DNA from: Cytobacillus firmus
GTDB lineage: Bacteria > Bacillota > Bacilli > Bacillales > Cytobacillaceae
NCBI RefSeq assembly: GCF_023657595.1
Contig: NZ_CP098323.1
Span: forward strand, 1,512,001-1,576,000
Length of the DNA: 64,000 nt
Direction: 5' to 3'
The position numbers were made by a program, and so were the translations under genes. The notes beneath the pieces were generated by a model, which had not been told where the DNA came from, did not search any database, and saw only the letters and a program-made list of their open reading frames with translations. Shown here piece by piece: positions 44,038 to 51,956 of the stretch (position 1 is its first letter; each line of letters starts with the position of its first letter).

Positions 44038-44499
44038 ATGAATAAAAAAATCATTAGCCTAATGCTCACCGCCCTATTGGCATTGCTTCTGACAGGCTGC
44101 ATGCAGGGTACACAGAATTCAATCGTCAATAGTCATGCTGAAGCCCTGCTGACTAAAAACAATGAGCTGCAGTTCCGGTTTAAAATTAATGATAAAATTC
44201 TTTCGGAAGAAGAATTATACAAGGTAAAAGTGACCATACATAATGAAAAACTGGCTGCTGCCCTGGGAACGGATGAGTTTGTTTACGGGGAGGACACTAT
44301 TATTAATGGGGAATATATAGAAGTAAATAATGAAAAGGGGAACTATATTTTTATGAATCCCATTCCTCTTACTCAGGACTTGCATGTGTTCGAAATAGAA
44401 AAAATGATTGTGAATGAAGATGCAGTTTCCGTAGAAATTATAAATGAGGATGAAGTGGTAGCGAGAGCATTCTTAAACAATTTTTCATCTCAGCTTTAA
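44038..44499 (+). CDS. lipoprotein, function unknown
   Basis: A 153-residue protein with a lipoprotein signal peptide ending LLTGC (Cys near residue 21). The mature part, about 130 residues, is beta-strand-rich (NNELQFRFKINDKILSEEEL, VTIHNEKLAAALGTDEF). I do not recognise the domain. I chose ATG 44038 after AAAGGAGGAA; an upstream in-frame start at 44017 lies before that site. A terminator follows at 44560. Confidence 0.75.
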   Translation: MNKKIISLMLTALLALLLTGCMQGTQNSIVNSHAEALLTKNNELQFRFKINDKILSEEELYKVKVTIHNEKLAAALGTDEFVYGEDTIINGEYIEVNNEKGNYIFMNPIPLTQDLHVFEIEKMIVNEDAVSVEIINEDEVVARAFLNNFSSQL

Positions 44500-44559
44500 A
44501 GGGTGTTTTATTTTAACCTGAGTTGGGTATTATAAATTACGCGCATAAAATTGGGGATG

Positions 44560-44592
44560 GACCAGGTATTGGCCTGGTCTTTTGTCGTTTTG
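44560..44592 (+). terminator. terminator after the lipoprotein gene
   Basis: GACCAGG/CCTGGTC (44560-44566 with 44573-44579) followed by TTTTGTCGTTTT. Confidence 0.8.
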
Positions 44593-44672
44593 TAAATCCT
44601 AATATTTTTATTCAAACAAAAGGAATGGTAGAATTAAAATAAAAATTCAGATATTTCAAGGGAGAGGGTACC

Positions 44673-45551
44673 ATGGTTTCATCTGAAAATACAGTTATCG
44701 GGTTTGTAGGAACAGGGGTTATGGGCAAGAGCATGGCGGGACATCTGTTGAAAGCCGGCTATCCGTTAGTCGTGTATACAAGAACCAAAGAAAAAGCCTC
44801 TGAACTGATAGAGAAGGGGGCAGATTGGGCAGAGACTCCTGCAGCAGTTGCAAAGAAAGCAAATGTTATTATTACCATTGTTGGTTATCCCGCAGATGTA
44901 GAGGAAGTGTATCTCGGGGAAAATGGCATTATCACAAATGGCAGAGAAAATACATATGTAATTGACATGACCACTTCTACACCTACATTAGCCAAAAGGA
45001 TATATGAAGAAGCACGCAAAATCGGCATATATGCAATAGATGCCCCTGTTTCAGGCGGAGATATCGGCGCAAGGGATGCAAAGCTTTCAATAATGGCAGG
45101 AGGAGACAGGGACGCATTTCTGGCTGTAGAACCGATTTTCAATCTCCTCGGAACGAATATCGTTTATCAAGGAAATGCGGGAGCCGGACAGCATACGAAA
45201 ATGTGCAATCAAATTGCGATAGCATCCAATATGATCGGGGTGTGTGAAGCGGTTGTTTATGCTGAAAAAGCAGGTTTGGACCCGAAAACAGTGCTTCAAA
45301 GCATAACATCTGGAGCAGCAGGCAGCTGGTCCTTATCCAATCTGGCACCTAGAATGATTGAAGGAAACTTTGAACCGGGCTTTTATATTAAACATTTCAT
45401 AAAAGACATGAATATAGCCTTAAATGAAGCAGAAGCAATGGGGATGATGACTCCGGGACTCTCGCTCGCAAAGAAAATGTATGCTGAGCTTGCTGAAAAC
45501 GGAGAAGAAAACAGCGGTACACAGGCATTATATAAATATTGGGAAAAGTAA
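44673..45551 (+). CDS. ykwC: beta-hydroxyacid dehydrogenase, YkwC type
   Basis: A 292-residue NAD(P)-dependent dehydrogenase of the 3-hydroxyisobutyrate dehydrogenase family. The N-terminal Rossmann motif is GFVGTGVMGKSMAG, the substrate-binding motif is DAPVSGGDIGA, and the catalytic lysine lies in GAGQHTKMCNQ. The in vivo substrate is not known. ATG 44673 follows GAGAGGG. Position before patA matches the B. subtilis ykwC neighbourhood. Confidence 0.9.
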   Translation: MVSSENTVIGFVGTGVMGKSMAGHLLKAGYPLVVYTRTKEKASELIEKGADWAETPAAVAKKANVIITIVGYPADVEEVYLGENGIITNGRENTYVIDMTTSTPTLAKRIYEEARKIGIYAIDAPVSGGDIGARDAKLSIMAGGDRDAFLAVEPIFNLLGTNIVYQGNAGAGQHTKMCNQIAIASNMIGVCEAVVYAEKAGLDPKTVLQSITSGAAGSWSLSNLAPRMIEGNFEPGFYIKHFIKDMNIALNEAEAMGMMTPGLSLAKKMYAELAENGEENSGTQALYKYWEK

Positions 45552-45565
45552 TAAGCCCCATTTTA

Positions 45566-45596
45566 TGAATAAACCCTCTTTTTTCACTTCAAACTA
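45566..45596 (+). promoter_or_regulatory. sigma-G-like promoter
   Basis: TGAATA (45566-45571), an 18-bp spacer and CAAACTA (45590-45596) fit the forespore sigma-G consensus (TGAATA, 17-18, CATACTA) with one mismatch. It lies 30 bp before a small spore-protein-like gene. Confidence 0.65.
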
Positions 45597-45625
45597 ATAA
45601 AGAAAGTGAAAAGGGGGTTAGACAG

Positions 45626-45805
45626 TTGGCTAAAAGAAACAAGAAAAATGATCCTCAGCAGAAGAACAAAAAAGGTTTCGATTCTGCTGCCATTGATTCT
45701 GAATTCTCTCACGAATTTGGAAGTGCTGATACAAATAAAATTCAGAAGGATAAAGCTAAAAAAGAAAAAGCGTCAAAAAACAACGGGGAATATCAGGGGC
45801 AATAG
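45626..45805 (+). CDS. probable gamma-type small acid-soluble spore protein
   Basis: A TTG start at 45626, eight bases after AAAAGGGGG, gives a 59-residue hydrophilic protein rich in Lys, Asn, Gln, Ser and Asp. The segment SEFSHEFGSADTNKIQ resembles the FGTEFASETN repeat of SspE-type gamma SASPs, here in a single copy. The sigma-G-like promoter upstream supports forespore expression. Gamma SASPs are thought to be amino-acid stores in the spore core. A strong terminator follows. The family call rests on composition and one motif, so it is tentative. Confidence 0.65.
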   Translation: MAKRNKKNDPQQKNKKGFDSAAIDSEFSHEFGSADTNKIQKDKAKKEKASKNNGEYQGQ

Positions 45806-45807
45806 TA

Positions 45808-45846
45808 GCAAAAAGGCAGGCTGGAGCTTGCCTTTTTGCTTTTTTA
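45808..45846 (+). terminator. terminator after the SASP-like gene
   Basis: AGCAAAAAGGCA/TGCCTTTTTGCT and a T-run. Confidence 0.9.
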
Positions 45847-45859
45847 ATGGAATATGCTA

Positions 45860-45898
45860 AAAAAAGCGCCATCTCTTTAAACAGGGATTTGGCGCTTA
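45860..45898 (-). terminator. terminator of patA
   Basis: AAGCGCC/GGCGCTT with inner pairing TCTCT/AGGGA; the A-run at the left is a T-run on the minus strand. Confidence 0.8.
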
Positions 45899-45903
45899 GA
45901 TAT

Positions 45904-47058
45904 TTACATTTTTATGCCTTCCAGATACTTTTCGATCCGGTTAAGCCCTTCCTTTAATGTGTCCATGGAATAGGCAAAAGATATTCGGAAATAGCCTTCT
46001 CCATATGAGGAAAATGCACTGCCCGGAACTACTGCAACTCCTGCCTCTTCAACAAGCGAAAGGGCAAATTCAAAGGAGGTGATGGAACCATCCGGTATTT
46101 TTATAAAAAAGTAAAAGGCGCCATCAGGTTTGACTACATCCAGATTCATTTGTACTAATCGCTCATAAACATAGTCACGGCGCTTGGCATATTCCCGTCT
46201 CATTGGCAGGGCGTCGTCGATCCCTGCTGTCAGTGCTTCAAGAGCCGCCATTTGGGAGACAGATGCTGCACAAGTCACATTATACTGATGAACCTTCAAG
46301 ATATGCTTTGCCAGATTTTCCGGAGCGAATAACAGCCCAATGCGCCAGCCTGTCATTGAATGGGATTTGGATAAACCATTAATGACCACTGTTTGCTCCT
46401 TTAAAAGGGAAGCGATTGAGTGGTGGGTGTGATCATAGATCAGTTCGCTGTAAATTTCATCAGCAAGGATAAAGATATCTTTGCCCTTCACAAGAGCTGC
46501 AATTTGATCAAGTTCTTCCAGTGTCAGGCTGACACCTGTCGGATTCGATGGGTATGGAAGAACAATGCACCTTGTTTTTTCACTCATTTGTTTCGAGATT
46601 ATATCAGCAGTAAATCTGAATTTGTTTTTCGAAATATCAGTATGTACCGGAACTGCACCGCAAAGTTTTATGATTGGCTCATATCCGGGATAAACAGGAC
46701 CAGGCAGGATTACTTCCGATCCTTCGTCCAAAAGTGTCCGGAAGGCAATATCAATTGCTTCACTCGCTCCCGATGTCACAATGACTTCAGATTCAGGGTT
46801 ATATGTAAGGTTATATTTTGTTTTTACAAAAGAAGCGGCAGCTTCCCGCAATCGAATATCGCCCGCATTGTGTGTGTAGGAGGTAAAATTTTCATCGATT
46901 GCCTGTTTTGCTGCTTCTTTAACATGCAGCGGCGTAGGGAAGTCAGGCTGTCCAATTGTAAGAGAAATCATATCTTTGGTGCCGGCAACCATATTGAAAA
47001 ACCTTCTGATTCCGGAAATTTCTATGTCCTTCACTCTTTGGTTGATTAAATGTTCCAA
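45904..47058 (-). CDS. patA: PLP-dependent aminotransferase PatA
   Basis: A 384-residue fold-type I aminotransferase, near-colinear with my memory of B. subtilis PatA: IGQPDFPTPLHVKEAAKQAI, LPYPSNPTGVSL, ADEIYSEL, and INGLSKSHSMTGWRIGLLFAP with the PLP lysine. PatA is described as an N-acetyl-L,L-diaminopimelate aminotransferase in lysine synthesis. The start is TTG 47058, six bases after GAGGTG, agreeing with the family N-terminus MEHL; a GTG nine bases upstream overlaps the site. Confidence 0.9.
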   Translation of the reverse strand: MEHLINQRVKDIEISGIRRFFNMVAGTKDMISLTIGQPDFPTPLHVKEAAKQAIDENFTSYTHNAGDIRLREAAASFVKTKYNLTYNPESEVIVTSGASEAIDIAFRTLLDEGSEVILPGPVYPGYEPIIKLCGAVPVHTDISKNKFRFTADIISKQMSEKTRCIVLPYPSNPTGVSLTLEELDQIAALVKGKDIFILADEIYSELIYDHTHHSIASLLKEQTVVINGLSKSHSMTGWRIGLLFAPENLAKHILKVHQYNVTCAASVSQMAALEALTAGIDDALPMRREYAKRRDYVYERLVQMNLDVVKPDGAFYFFIKIPDGSITSFEFALSLVEEAGVAVVPGSAFSSYGEGYFRISFAYSMDTLKEGLNRIEKYLEGIKM

Positions 47059-47126
47059 TGTATTCACCTCGCATCATCATACTGTTTATTCTAACACTTT
47101 GGTACAGCAGTAAACAGTAAAAAATA

Positions 47127-47160
47127 AAACAGGCCCTGAGTTCTATTCAGAGCCTGCAAA
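47127..47160 (-). terminator. terminator of the small CxxxHCHCH gene
   Basis: CAGGCCCTG/CAGAGCCTG (47130-47138 with 47148-47156) with the T-rich side on the minus strand. Confidence 0.75.
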
Positions 47161-47168
47161 AAAAATAA

Positions 47169-47372
47169 TTAGTATCCGTAATCCCAATCAACTTCATCTT
47201 CATGCCATAAAACCGGGTATACTGCACCAAAGTCGATTATTTTACTTTCTATATGACAATGACAATGTTTATCGCCGCATTGATCTTTCATTTCCTCAAA
47301 CACTGAATGTTCCACATTTTCAAGAATCGTAACTTTATTTTCATCATGGTAAAGGATTACTGTACCTTTCAT
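47169..47372 (-). CDS. small protein with a Cys/His cluster
   Basis: A 67-residue protein, MKGTVILYHDENKVTILEN at the start, with a central CGDKHCHCH cluster that could bind a metal, and an acidic aromatic end (HEDEVDWDYGY). I do not recognise it. I use ATG 47372, about nine bases after AGAGGTG; a GTG at 47384 forms part of that site. It is monocistronic with its own terminator. Confidence 0.65.
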   Translation of the reverse strand: MKGTVILYHDENKVTILENVEHSVFEEMKDQCGDKHCHCHIESKIIDFGAVYPVLWHEDEVDWDYGY

Positions 47373-47650
47373 GCCTGATTGCACCTCTTTTTTTATTTAT
47401 GTAAAACCTTGCTTTCTGCTTTACAGACTTATTTTATGCCTTGAGTAAAAGGGTGTCTACAGTGTTAGAAGAGTGTTCACAGAATAGTCAAGATGAAAAC
47501 GTTTTAAAAAAATATTTGATGAAAATAAATCTGTGTAAGATTTTACAAATAGTTGAATATAATTCATTTAGAGATTAACATTAGTAGATAGTGGAAACTA
47601 TATTTTTAGTTTATAAGTTTCCTGCTTAATTAATTTAAGGAGGTTTTTAA

Positions 47651-48181
47651 GTGGAGACATCTTTAGAGAAGCAGCCTTATGAAAGCACAAAGGAATATGG
47701 CGGATTCTGGCTCAGATTTGCGGCCTATTTAATTGATTCTATTATTGTTGGAATCCCGCTTGCCATTCTAAGCATCGTTATTTTTATGATCTTCTTTGGC
47801 ACTTCTGACGCTTTTAACACGATGATAAGTGACCCATCTTATATGGAAGCAGAAATGACCGATGCAGAAGCTCTTGCATTCATGGGGTCATATTTTGGTG
47901 CACTTGGAGTAACTTTTATTGTCAATCTTGTCATCGCTGTTGCCTATTTTGCAGGCCTGCATGCATCCGCATGGCAGGGTACTGTGGGGAAAAAGCTGCT
48001 GGGATTAAAAGTGACTGACTTAAACGGTAACCGCATTTCCTTCTGGAGAGCGCTTGGGAGATATTTGACCATGGCCATCTTGTCTGGAATTTTCCTTATC
48101 GGATACATCATTGCTGCCTTTACAGAGAAAAAACAGGCACTGCACGATTTAATCGCAGGCACAGTTGTAGTAAAAAAATAA
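47651..48181 (+). CDS. RDD-family membrane protein
   Basis: A 176-residue protein with four hydrophobic segments and the RDD features WLRFAAYLIDSIIVG and the arginine in FWRALGRYL, plus GKKLLGLKV and HDLIAGTVVV at the end. RDD proteins are small membrane proteins, some of them sodium/proton antiporters; no specific role can be read here. GTG 47651 follows AGGAGG by seven bases. A terminator follows. Confidence 0.87.
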   Translation: METSLEKQPYESTKEYGGFWLRFAAYLIDSIIVGIPLAILSIVIFMIFFGTSDAFNTMISDPSYMEAEMTDAEALAFMGSYFGALGVTFIVNLVIAVAYFAGLHASAWQGTVGKKLLGLKVTDLNGNRISFWRALGRYLTMAILSGIFLIGYIIAAFTEKKQALHDLIAGTVVVKK

Positions 48182-48185
48182 CTCA

Positions 48186-48223
48186 AAAAGAGCTGTATGG
48201 CCTAGCTGCTATACAGCTTTTTG
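48186..48223 (+). terminator. terminator after the RDD gene
   Basis: AGCTGTAT/ATACAGCT, extended by AAAA/TTTT. Confidence 0.8.
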
Positions 48224-48289
48224 AGGATCAGGACTAAAAAGGATTTATTGATTGCATGCAGAATATATTTTTAGAAAGGGAGGATGAAA

Positions 48290-48754
48290 ATGCAAAAGAA
48301 GGACATTATTACTCACTATGAATCTTTTTCAGTGTGGCTTGAGTCTTTAAAAGAGCTTGACCAGAAAACCTGGCTAAAGTCTGTTAAAGAAGGAAAATGG
48401 GCGGTTGCCGCAGTAGTTGCCCACCTGTTATTTTGGGATAGATATTCCCTTGAGAAGCGTTTCCCTTTTTTTAAAGAGGGTGCGGAGCTTGAGAGCTATC
48501 CTGACTTTCAGTATGTGAATGATGCTGCCGCAGAATATGCTCAAAAGCATGCACAACTGGAAATTATTGAAGAACTATTATCAGTCAGAGAAAAATTCCT
48601 TCATATACTTGAAGGAATGACTGAAGAAAAACTGGATACAGCATTTACAATAGGCAGCACTGCCTTAACTGTGCGTGATTATTTTGCTGATTTTATAGAA
48701 CATGACATTCACCATAAAAAGCAAATTATCCAGGCTGCCGGCATCAGGGTTTAA
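48290..48754 (+). CDS. DinB-family protein
   Basis: A 154-residue four-helix-bundle protein of the DinB/YfiT type. The likely metal-binding histidines lie in VVAHLLFWDRY and in EHDIHHKKQI. Family members include thiol transferases, but the reaction here is not known. ATG 48290, six bases after AAGGGAGG, is preferred to ATG 48284, which abuts it. Confidence 0.8.
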   Translation: MQKKDIITHYESFSVWLESLKELDQKTWLKSVKEGKWAVAAVVAHLLFWDRYSLEKRFPFFKEGAELESYPDFQYVNDAAAEYAQKHAQLEIIEELLSVREKFLHILEGMTEEKLDTAFTIGSTALTVRDYFADFIEHDIHHKKQIIQAAGIRV

Positions 48755-48800
48755 TTTGCGGTGACAGTCTCACTGTTTTTTACATGAAGGAGCTGATGGC

Positions 48801-50120
48801 ATGGAAATAGAGAAAACGGAGCTCAAGAAGCCGGGGAAATTTAATTCCCTGCGCCTGTATATGACCCTGCCGATTGTATCATGGGCACTATATGATTTTG
48901 CGAATACCATTTTTTCATCCAATATTAATACGATATTTTTTCCTTTTTACCTGCAGGAAGTAATAGGGGAGAATGAAGTTTTAAATCAGATTGCAAGTAC
49001 TTTTATATCTTATTCTAATGCATTGGCAAGCTTTTTTCTTGTCCTGTTTTCACCCTTGTTCGGAGTTATGATAGACAGGACAGGAAGAAAAAAGAAATAT
49101 ATAGTGATCTTTACGCTTATTACTGTCATGGCAACGATATTGATGGGTGTTTTTGCATCCAGCCAGATTAGCGGGAAAATATTTGGACTGCCTGTTTACC
49201 TTGCACTTGTTATTATTTGTTTTATAATTGCAAAGTTTTTTTTCCATTCCAGTCTGGTGTTTTACGATGCAATGATTTCAGACTTGGGAACAAAGCAGGA
49301 TATTCCGCTGATATCAGGTTTTGGAGTAGCTGTCGGCTATATTGGAACCCTTGTAGGGCTGACTGTCTATTTATTTGTAGGTGATGACGGTTTTCACGAA
49401 TCGTTCATACCAACTGCTATTTTATTTCTGGTGTTTTCACTGCCGCTGTTTTTCTTTGTAAAAGATAAGCCCCAACAGGCAAAAGAAAAACAAACATTTT
49501 TATCAGGCTATAAGGAAGTTTGGCAGACTTTTAAAGAAATGAAACATTATAAATCAATTTTCACTTTCATGATTGCTTATTTTTTCTTAAATGATGCAAT
49601 TGCCACCACGATTGCGATGATGGCCGTTTATGCAAAAACAATTGTCGGCTTTACCACTGGCAAATTCATTTTGTTATATCTGGTTTCCACGGTGTCCAGT
49701 ATAATTGGTTCTTTTGTATTTGGCTATATAACCAAGGCGAAAGGGGCAAATAAAGCGGTTAAGTATGTTGGAATCCTTCTTCTTGTTGCATTGGCAATTG
49801 CGGTTGGCGCTGTCAATGAAGCAATGTTCTGGATTGCAGGCAGCATGTTTGGGGTTGCCCTCGGTTCCATGTGGGTAACCACAAGGACGTATATTGTGGA
49901 ATTAACTCCTGAGAATAAAAGAGGACAGTTTTTTGGTTTGTTTGCATTTTCAGGAAAAGTATCATCCATTATTGGTCCGCTCATTTACGGAAGCATTACA
50001 CTGATCTTCGCAAGCTACGGAAACATGGCGAGCAGAATGGCTTTAGGCTCATTAATGATTTTGACTATAATCGGACTGTTCGTTCATTCAAAAATTAAAG
50101 ACGACAGCATTCCTGATTAA
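48801..50120 (+). CDS. MFS transporter, UMF1 (Atg22-like) family
   Basis: A 439-residue, 12-helix transporter with the UMF1 signature WALYDFANTIFSSNINTIFFP close to the N-terminus and the MFS loop IDRTGRKKKY. Fungal Atg22 relatives export amino acids from vacuoles; bacterial substrates are unknown. ATG 48801 follows GAAGGAG. It is 46 bp after the DinB gene and may share its transcript. A terminator follows at 50147. Confidence 0.87.
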   Translation: MEIEKTELKKPGKFNSLRLYMTLPIVSWALYDFANTIFSSNINTIFFPFYLQEVIGENEVLNQIASTFISYSNALASFFLVLFSPLFGVMIDRTGRKKKYIVIFTLITVMATILMGVFASSQISGKIFGLPVYLALVIICFIIAKFFFHSSLVFYDAMISDLGTKQDIPLISGFGVAVGYIGTLVGLTVYLFVGDDGFHESFIPTAILFLVFSLPLFFFVKDKPQQAKEKQTFLSGYKEVWQTFKEMKHYKSIFTFMIAYFFLNDAIATTIAMMAVYAKTIVGFTTGKFILLYLVSTVSSIIGSFVFGYITKAKGANKAVKYVGILLLVALAIAVGAVNEAMFWIAGSMFGVALGSMWVTTRTYIVELTPENKRGQFFGLFAFSGKVSSIIGPLIYGSITLIFASYGNMASRMALGSLMILTIIGLFVHSKIKDDSIPD

Positions 50121-50146
50121 CCGTATATCTTGTATAGCATTTTAGA

Positions 50147-50176
50147 AGCAGGCCGCTCCAGGCTTGCTTTTTTTGT
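50147..50176 (+). terminator. terminator after the UMF1 transporter gene
   Basis: AAGCAGGC/GCTTGCTT with one G-U pair and a T-run. Confidence 0.75.
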
Positions 50177-50367
50177 TTTAGCATTCCAGACTTCTGCTTC
50201 AGAATGGGGGCTTATGACAAAAAATATCAAATTTTAATAAGAAATTTTACCCATTCATGGTATATTAATAGAGAAAAAGAATCAAATGGCATGCGCTCTG
50301 CTATAGGAGACATAATTTGAAGCACTGATTTAGATATAGGCAGATGAAAAAGGAAGGGCGAAAAAAA

Positions 50368-51273
50368 GTGGATCAGAAAAAAGGCATCTTACTTGAAAGC
50401 GGAACGAATGAACTTGAAATTGTTGAATTTTCAATAGGCAGGAATAAATTCGGCATTAATGTGATTAAAGTAAAGGAAATTATAAACCCTGTACCGGTCA
50501 CTCCTGTCCCTCATTCTCATAGAAATATTGAAGGAATCATTGAACTGAGGGGTGAGGTGCTTCCTGTAGTTGATGTAGCTTCTTCATTAAAAATGGCTCC
50601 ATCGGAAACACCCCAGCAGGATAAGTTTATTGTTACAGAGTTTAATCAGCAGAAAATTGTTTTTCATGTTCATAATGTTTCGAAAATTCACCGTATTTCC
50701 TGGAACCAAATTGAAAAACCATCTGAAATGTACCAGGGACAGGAAAGCCAGATTATTGGAATCATTAAGCTTGGTGAAGAAATGGTCCTGCTGCTTGATT
50801 TTGAAAAAATGGTCACTGAAATTAATCCTGATTCAGGGATCAGCATCCAGAAAGTGCAAAAACTTGGAAAGCGTGAAAGATCTGATAAGAAGCTGATTAT
50901 TGCAGAGGATTCTCCATTATTAAGAAAGCTTTTGAACGATACATTAAATGAAGCGGGCTTTTCCCGGATTGAATTTTTTGAGAACGGTTATGAGGCTTAT
51001 GAATATCTGCATTCTTTAGCAGAATCCGGACGGAATGTCACTGATGAAGTACAGGTCATAATCACTGATATCGAAATGCCGCAAATGGACGGGCATCACC
51101 TCACAAAGAAGGTGAAAGATCACCCGATGCTTGCAGAAATCCCGGTAATTATTTTTTCTTCATTGATTACCGAAGATCTTCGCCATAAAGGACAAATGGT
51201 TGGGGCAGATGCACAGGTGAGCAAGCCTGAAATTGCAGAATTAGTGCTATTAATTGATCAGCATGCGTTATAA
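50368..51273 (+). CDS. cheV: chemotaxis coupling protein CheV (CheW-REC fusion)
   Basis: A 301-residue protein. The N-terminal CheW domain includes GTNELEIVEFSIGRNKFGIN and VPHSHRNIEGIIELRGEVLP. The C-terminal receiver domain has IIAEDSPLLRKLL, the phosphorylated aspartate in IITDIEMPQMDG, and the lysine in SKPEI. CheV couples receptors to CheA, and its phosphorylation is part of adaptation. I start at GTG 50368, nine bases after AAGGAAGGG, matching the B. subtilis length; ATG 50344 has no site. It lies near ykyB, as expected. Confidence 0.93.
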   Translation: MDQKKGILLESGTNELEIVEFSIGRNKFGINVIKVKEIINPVPVTPVPHSHRNIEGIIELRGEVLPVVDVASSLKMAPSETPQQDKFIVTEFNQQKIVFHVHNVSKIHRISWNQIEKPSEMYQGQESQIIGIIKLGEEMVLLLDFEKMVTEINPDSGISIQKVQKLGKRERSDKKLIIAEDSPLLRKLLNDTLNEAGFSRIEFFENGYEAYEYLHSLAESGRNVTDEVQVIITDIEMPQMDGHHLTKKVKDHPMLAEIPVIIFSSLITEDLRHKGQMVGADAQVSKPEIAELVLLIDQHAL

Positions 51274-51281
51274 GGCATAAC

Positions 51282-51316
51282 AAAAAAAGCTGGAGTCTAC
51301 CTTCCAGCTTTTTGTA
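51282..51316 (+). terminator. terminator after cheV
   Basis: AAAAAGCTGGA/TCCAGCTTTTT with an 8-nt loop. Confidence 0.92.
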
Positions 51317-51327
51317 CTTTGATAACA

Positions 51328-51390
51328 GTCTAGCTCCAGCGCCTACCCCCTCGAGGTCGTCGGGGGTGAACAAGCGCTTCCGCTTCTCTT
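51328..51390. repeat. GTCTAG-type intergenic repeat, short copy
   Basis: GTCTAGCTCCAGCGCC, CCCCTCGAGGTCGT and GCGCTTCCGCTTCTC match the ends of the longer copies at 22792 and 39592, with the interior missing. It sits between the cheV terminator and the ykyB stop. Confidence 0.8.
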
Positions 51391-51392
51391 GA

Positions 51393-51860
51393 TTAAAAGT
51401 AACTTTCTCCTAATTTCTTAAATACAGGCTTTTGATAGCGCTGTTTTTTTTCATTCGGCGGGCTATTAAGCTCTTTTAGTCCAGTATATGACATTAGCAA
51501 TTTTTTCGCTGCGTTAAGTGATAAGGAGGACTTAGGATTTCGGACGAAGGAATCCAGCTTGCCCAAATGGGGAAGCTCAGAAAAATCCTCTTTAGAGGGC
51601 GGGAGATGGAAAGAATAGTTCCCGCACTTTACAAGTACATCTGATTGCTGCTGGCTATTTTTGGGATTGCCGGAATAGTGCAGGCCTGCTTTTTGGGCTT
51701 TACCTTCTTTGATCAGCTTGTGCAGTGCATCGTGCTTTAATTTATACAAAAATTTAGGACTTGGTGCTGTCTTTGCATGGCGGTTAACGGTGAAGATGGC
51801 TTGAGAGAGGTTTTCAACCGTTGGCTGCAGATGGGGATATTGTTTCTTATCAGAATTCAA
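51393..51860 (-). CDS. ykyB: YkyB-family protein
   Basis: A 155-residue protein matching YkyB in order and length: LQPTVENLSQAIFTVNRHAK, GLHYSGNPKNSQQQSDVL, PHLGKLDSF and the C-terminal KPVFKKLGESYF. Function unknown; conserved in Bacillaceae. I start at TTG 51860, six bases after AAAGGAGAT, consistent with the family N-terminus; the longer ATG at 51878 lies before that site. Confidence 0.88.
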   Translation of the reverse strand: MNSDKKQYPHLQPTVENLSQAIFTVNRHAKTAPSPKFLYKLKHDALHKLIKEGKAQKAGLHYSGNPKNSQQQSDVLVKCGNYSFHLPPSKEDFSELPHLGKLDSFVRNPKSSLSLNAAKKLLMSYTGLKELNSPPNEKKQRYQKPVFKKLGESYF

Positions 51861-51956
51861 TTTCCAATCTCCTTTCATATTTTAAAGGGGTATAAACATA
51901 TTATACCCCTATTAGTCAATAAAACCAACTTAGGATAGGGCTTATATTAGAAAAGC

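Noticed and set aside
46420-47049. 209-codon plus-strand open frame opposite patA
   Set aside because: Long but fully antisense to a clear aminotransferase, with no ribosome binding site.
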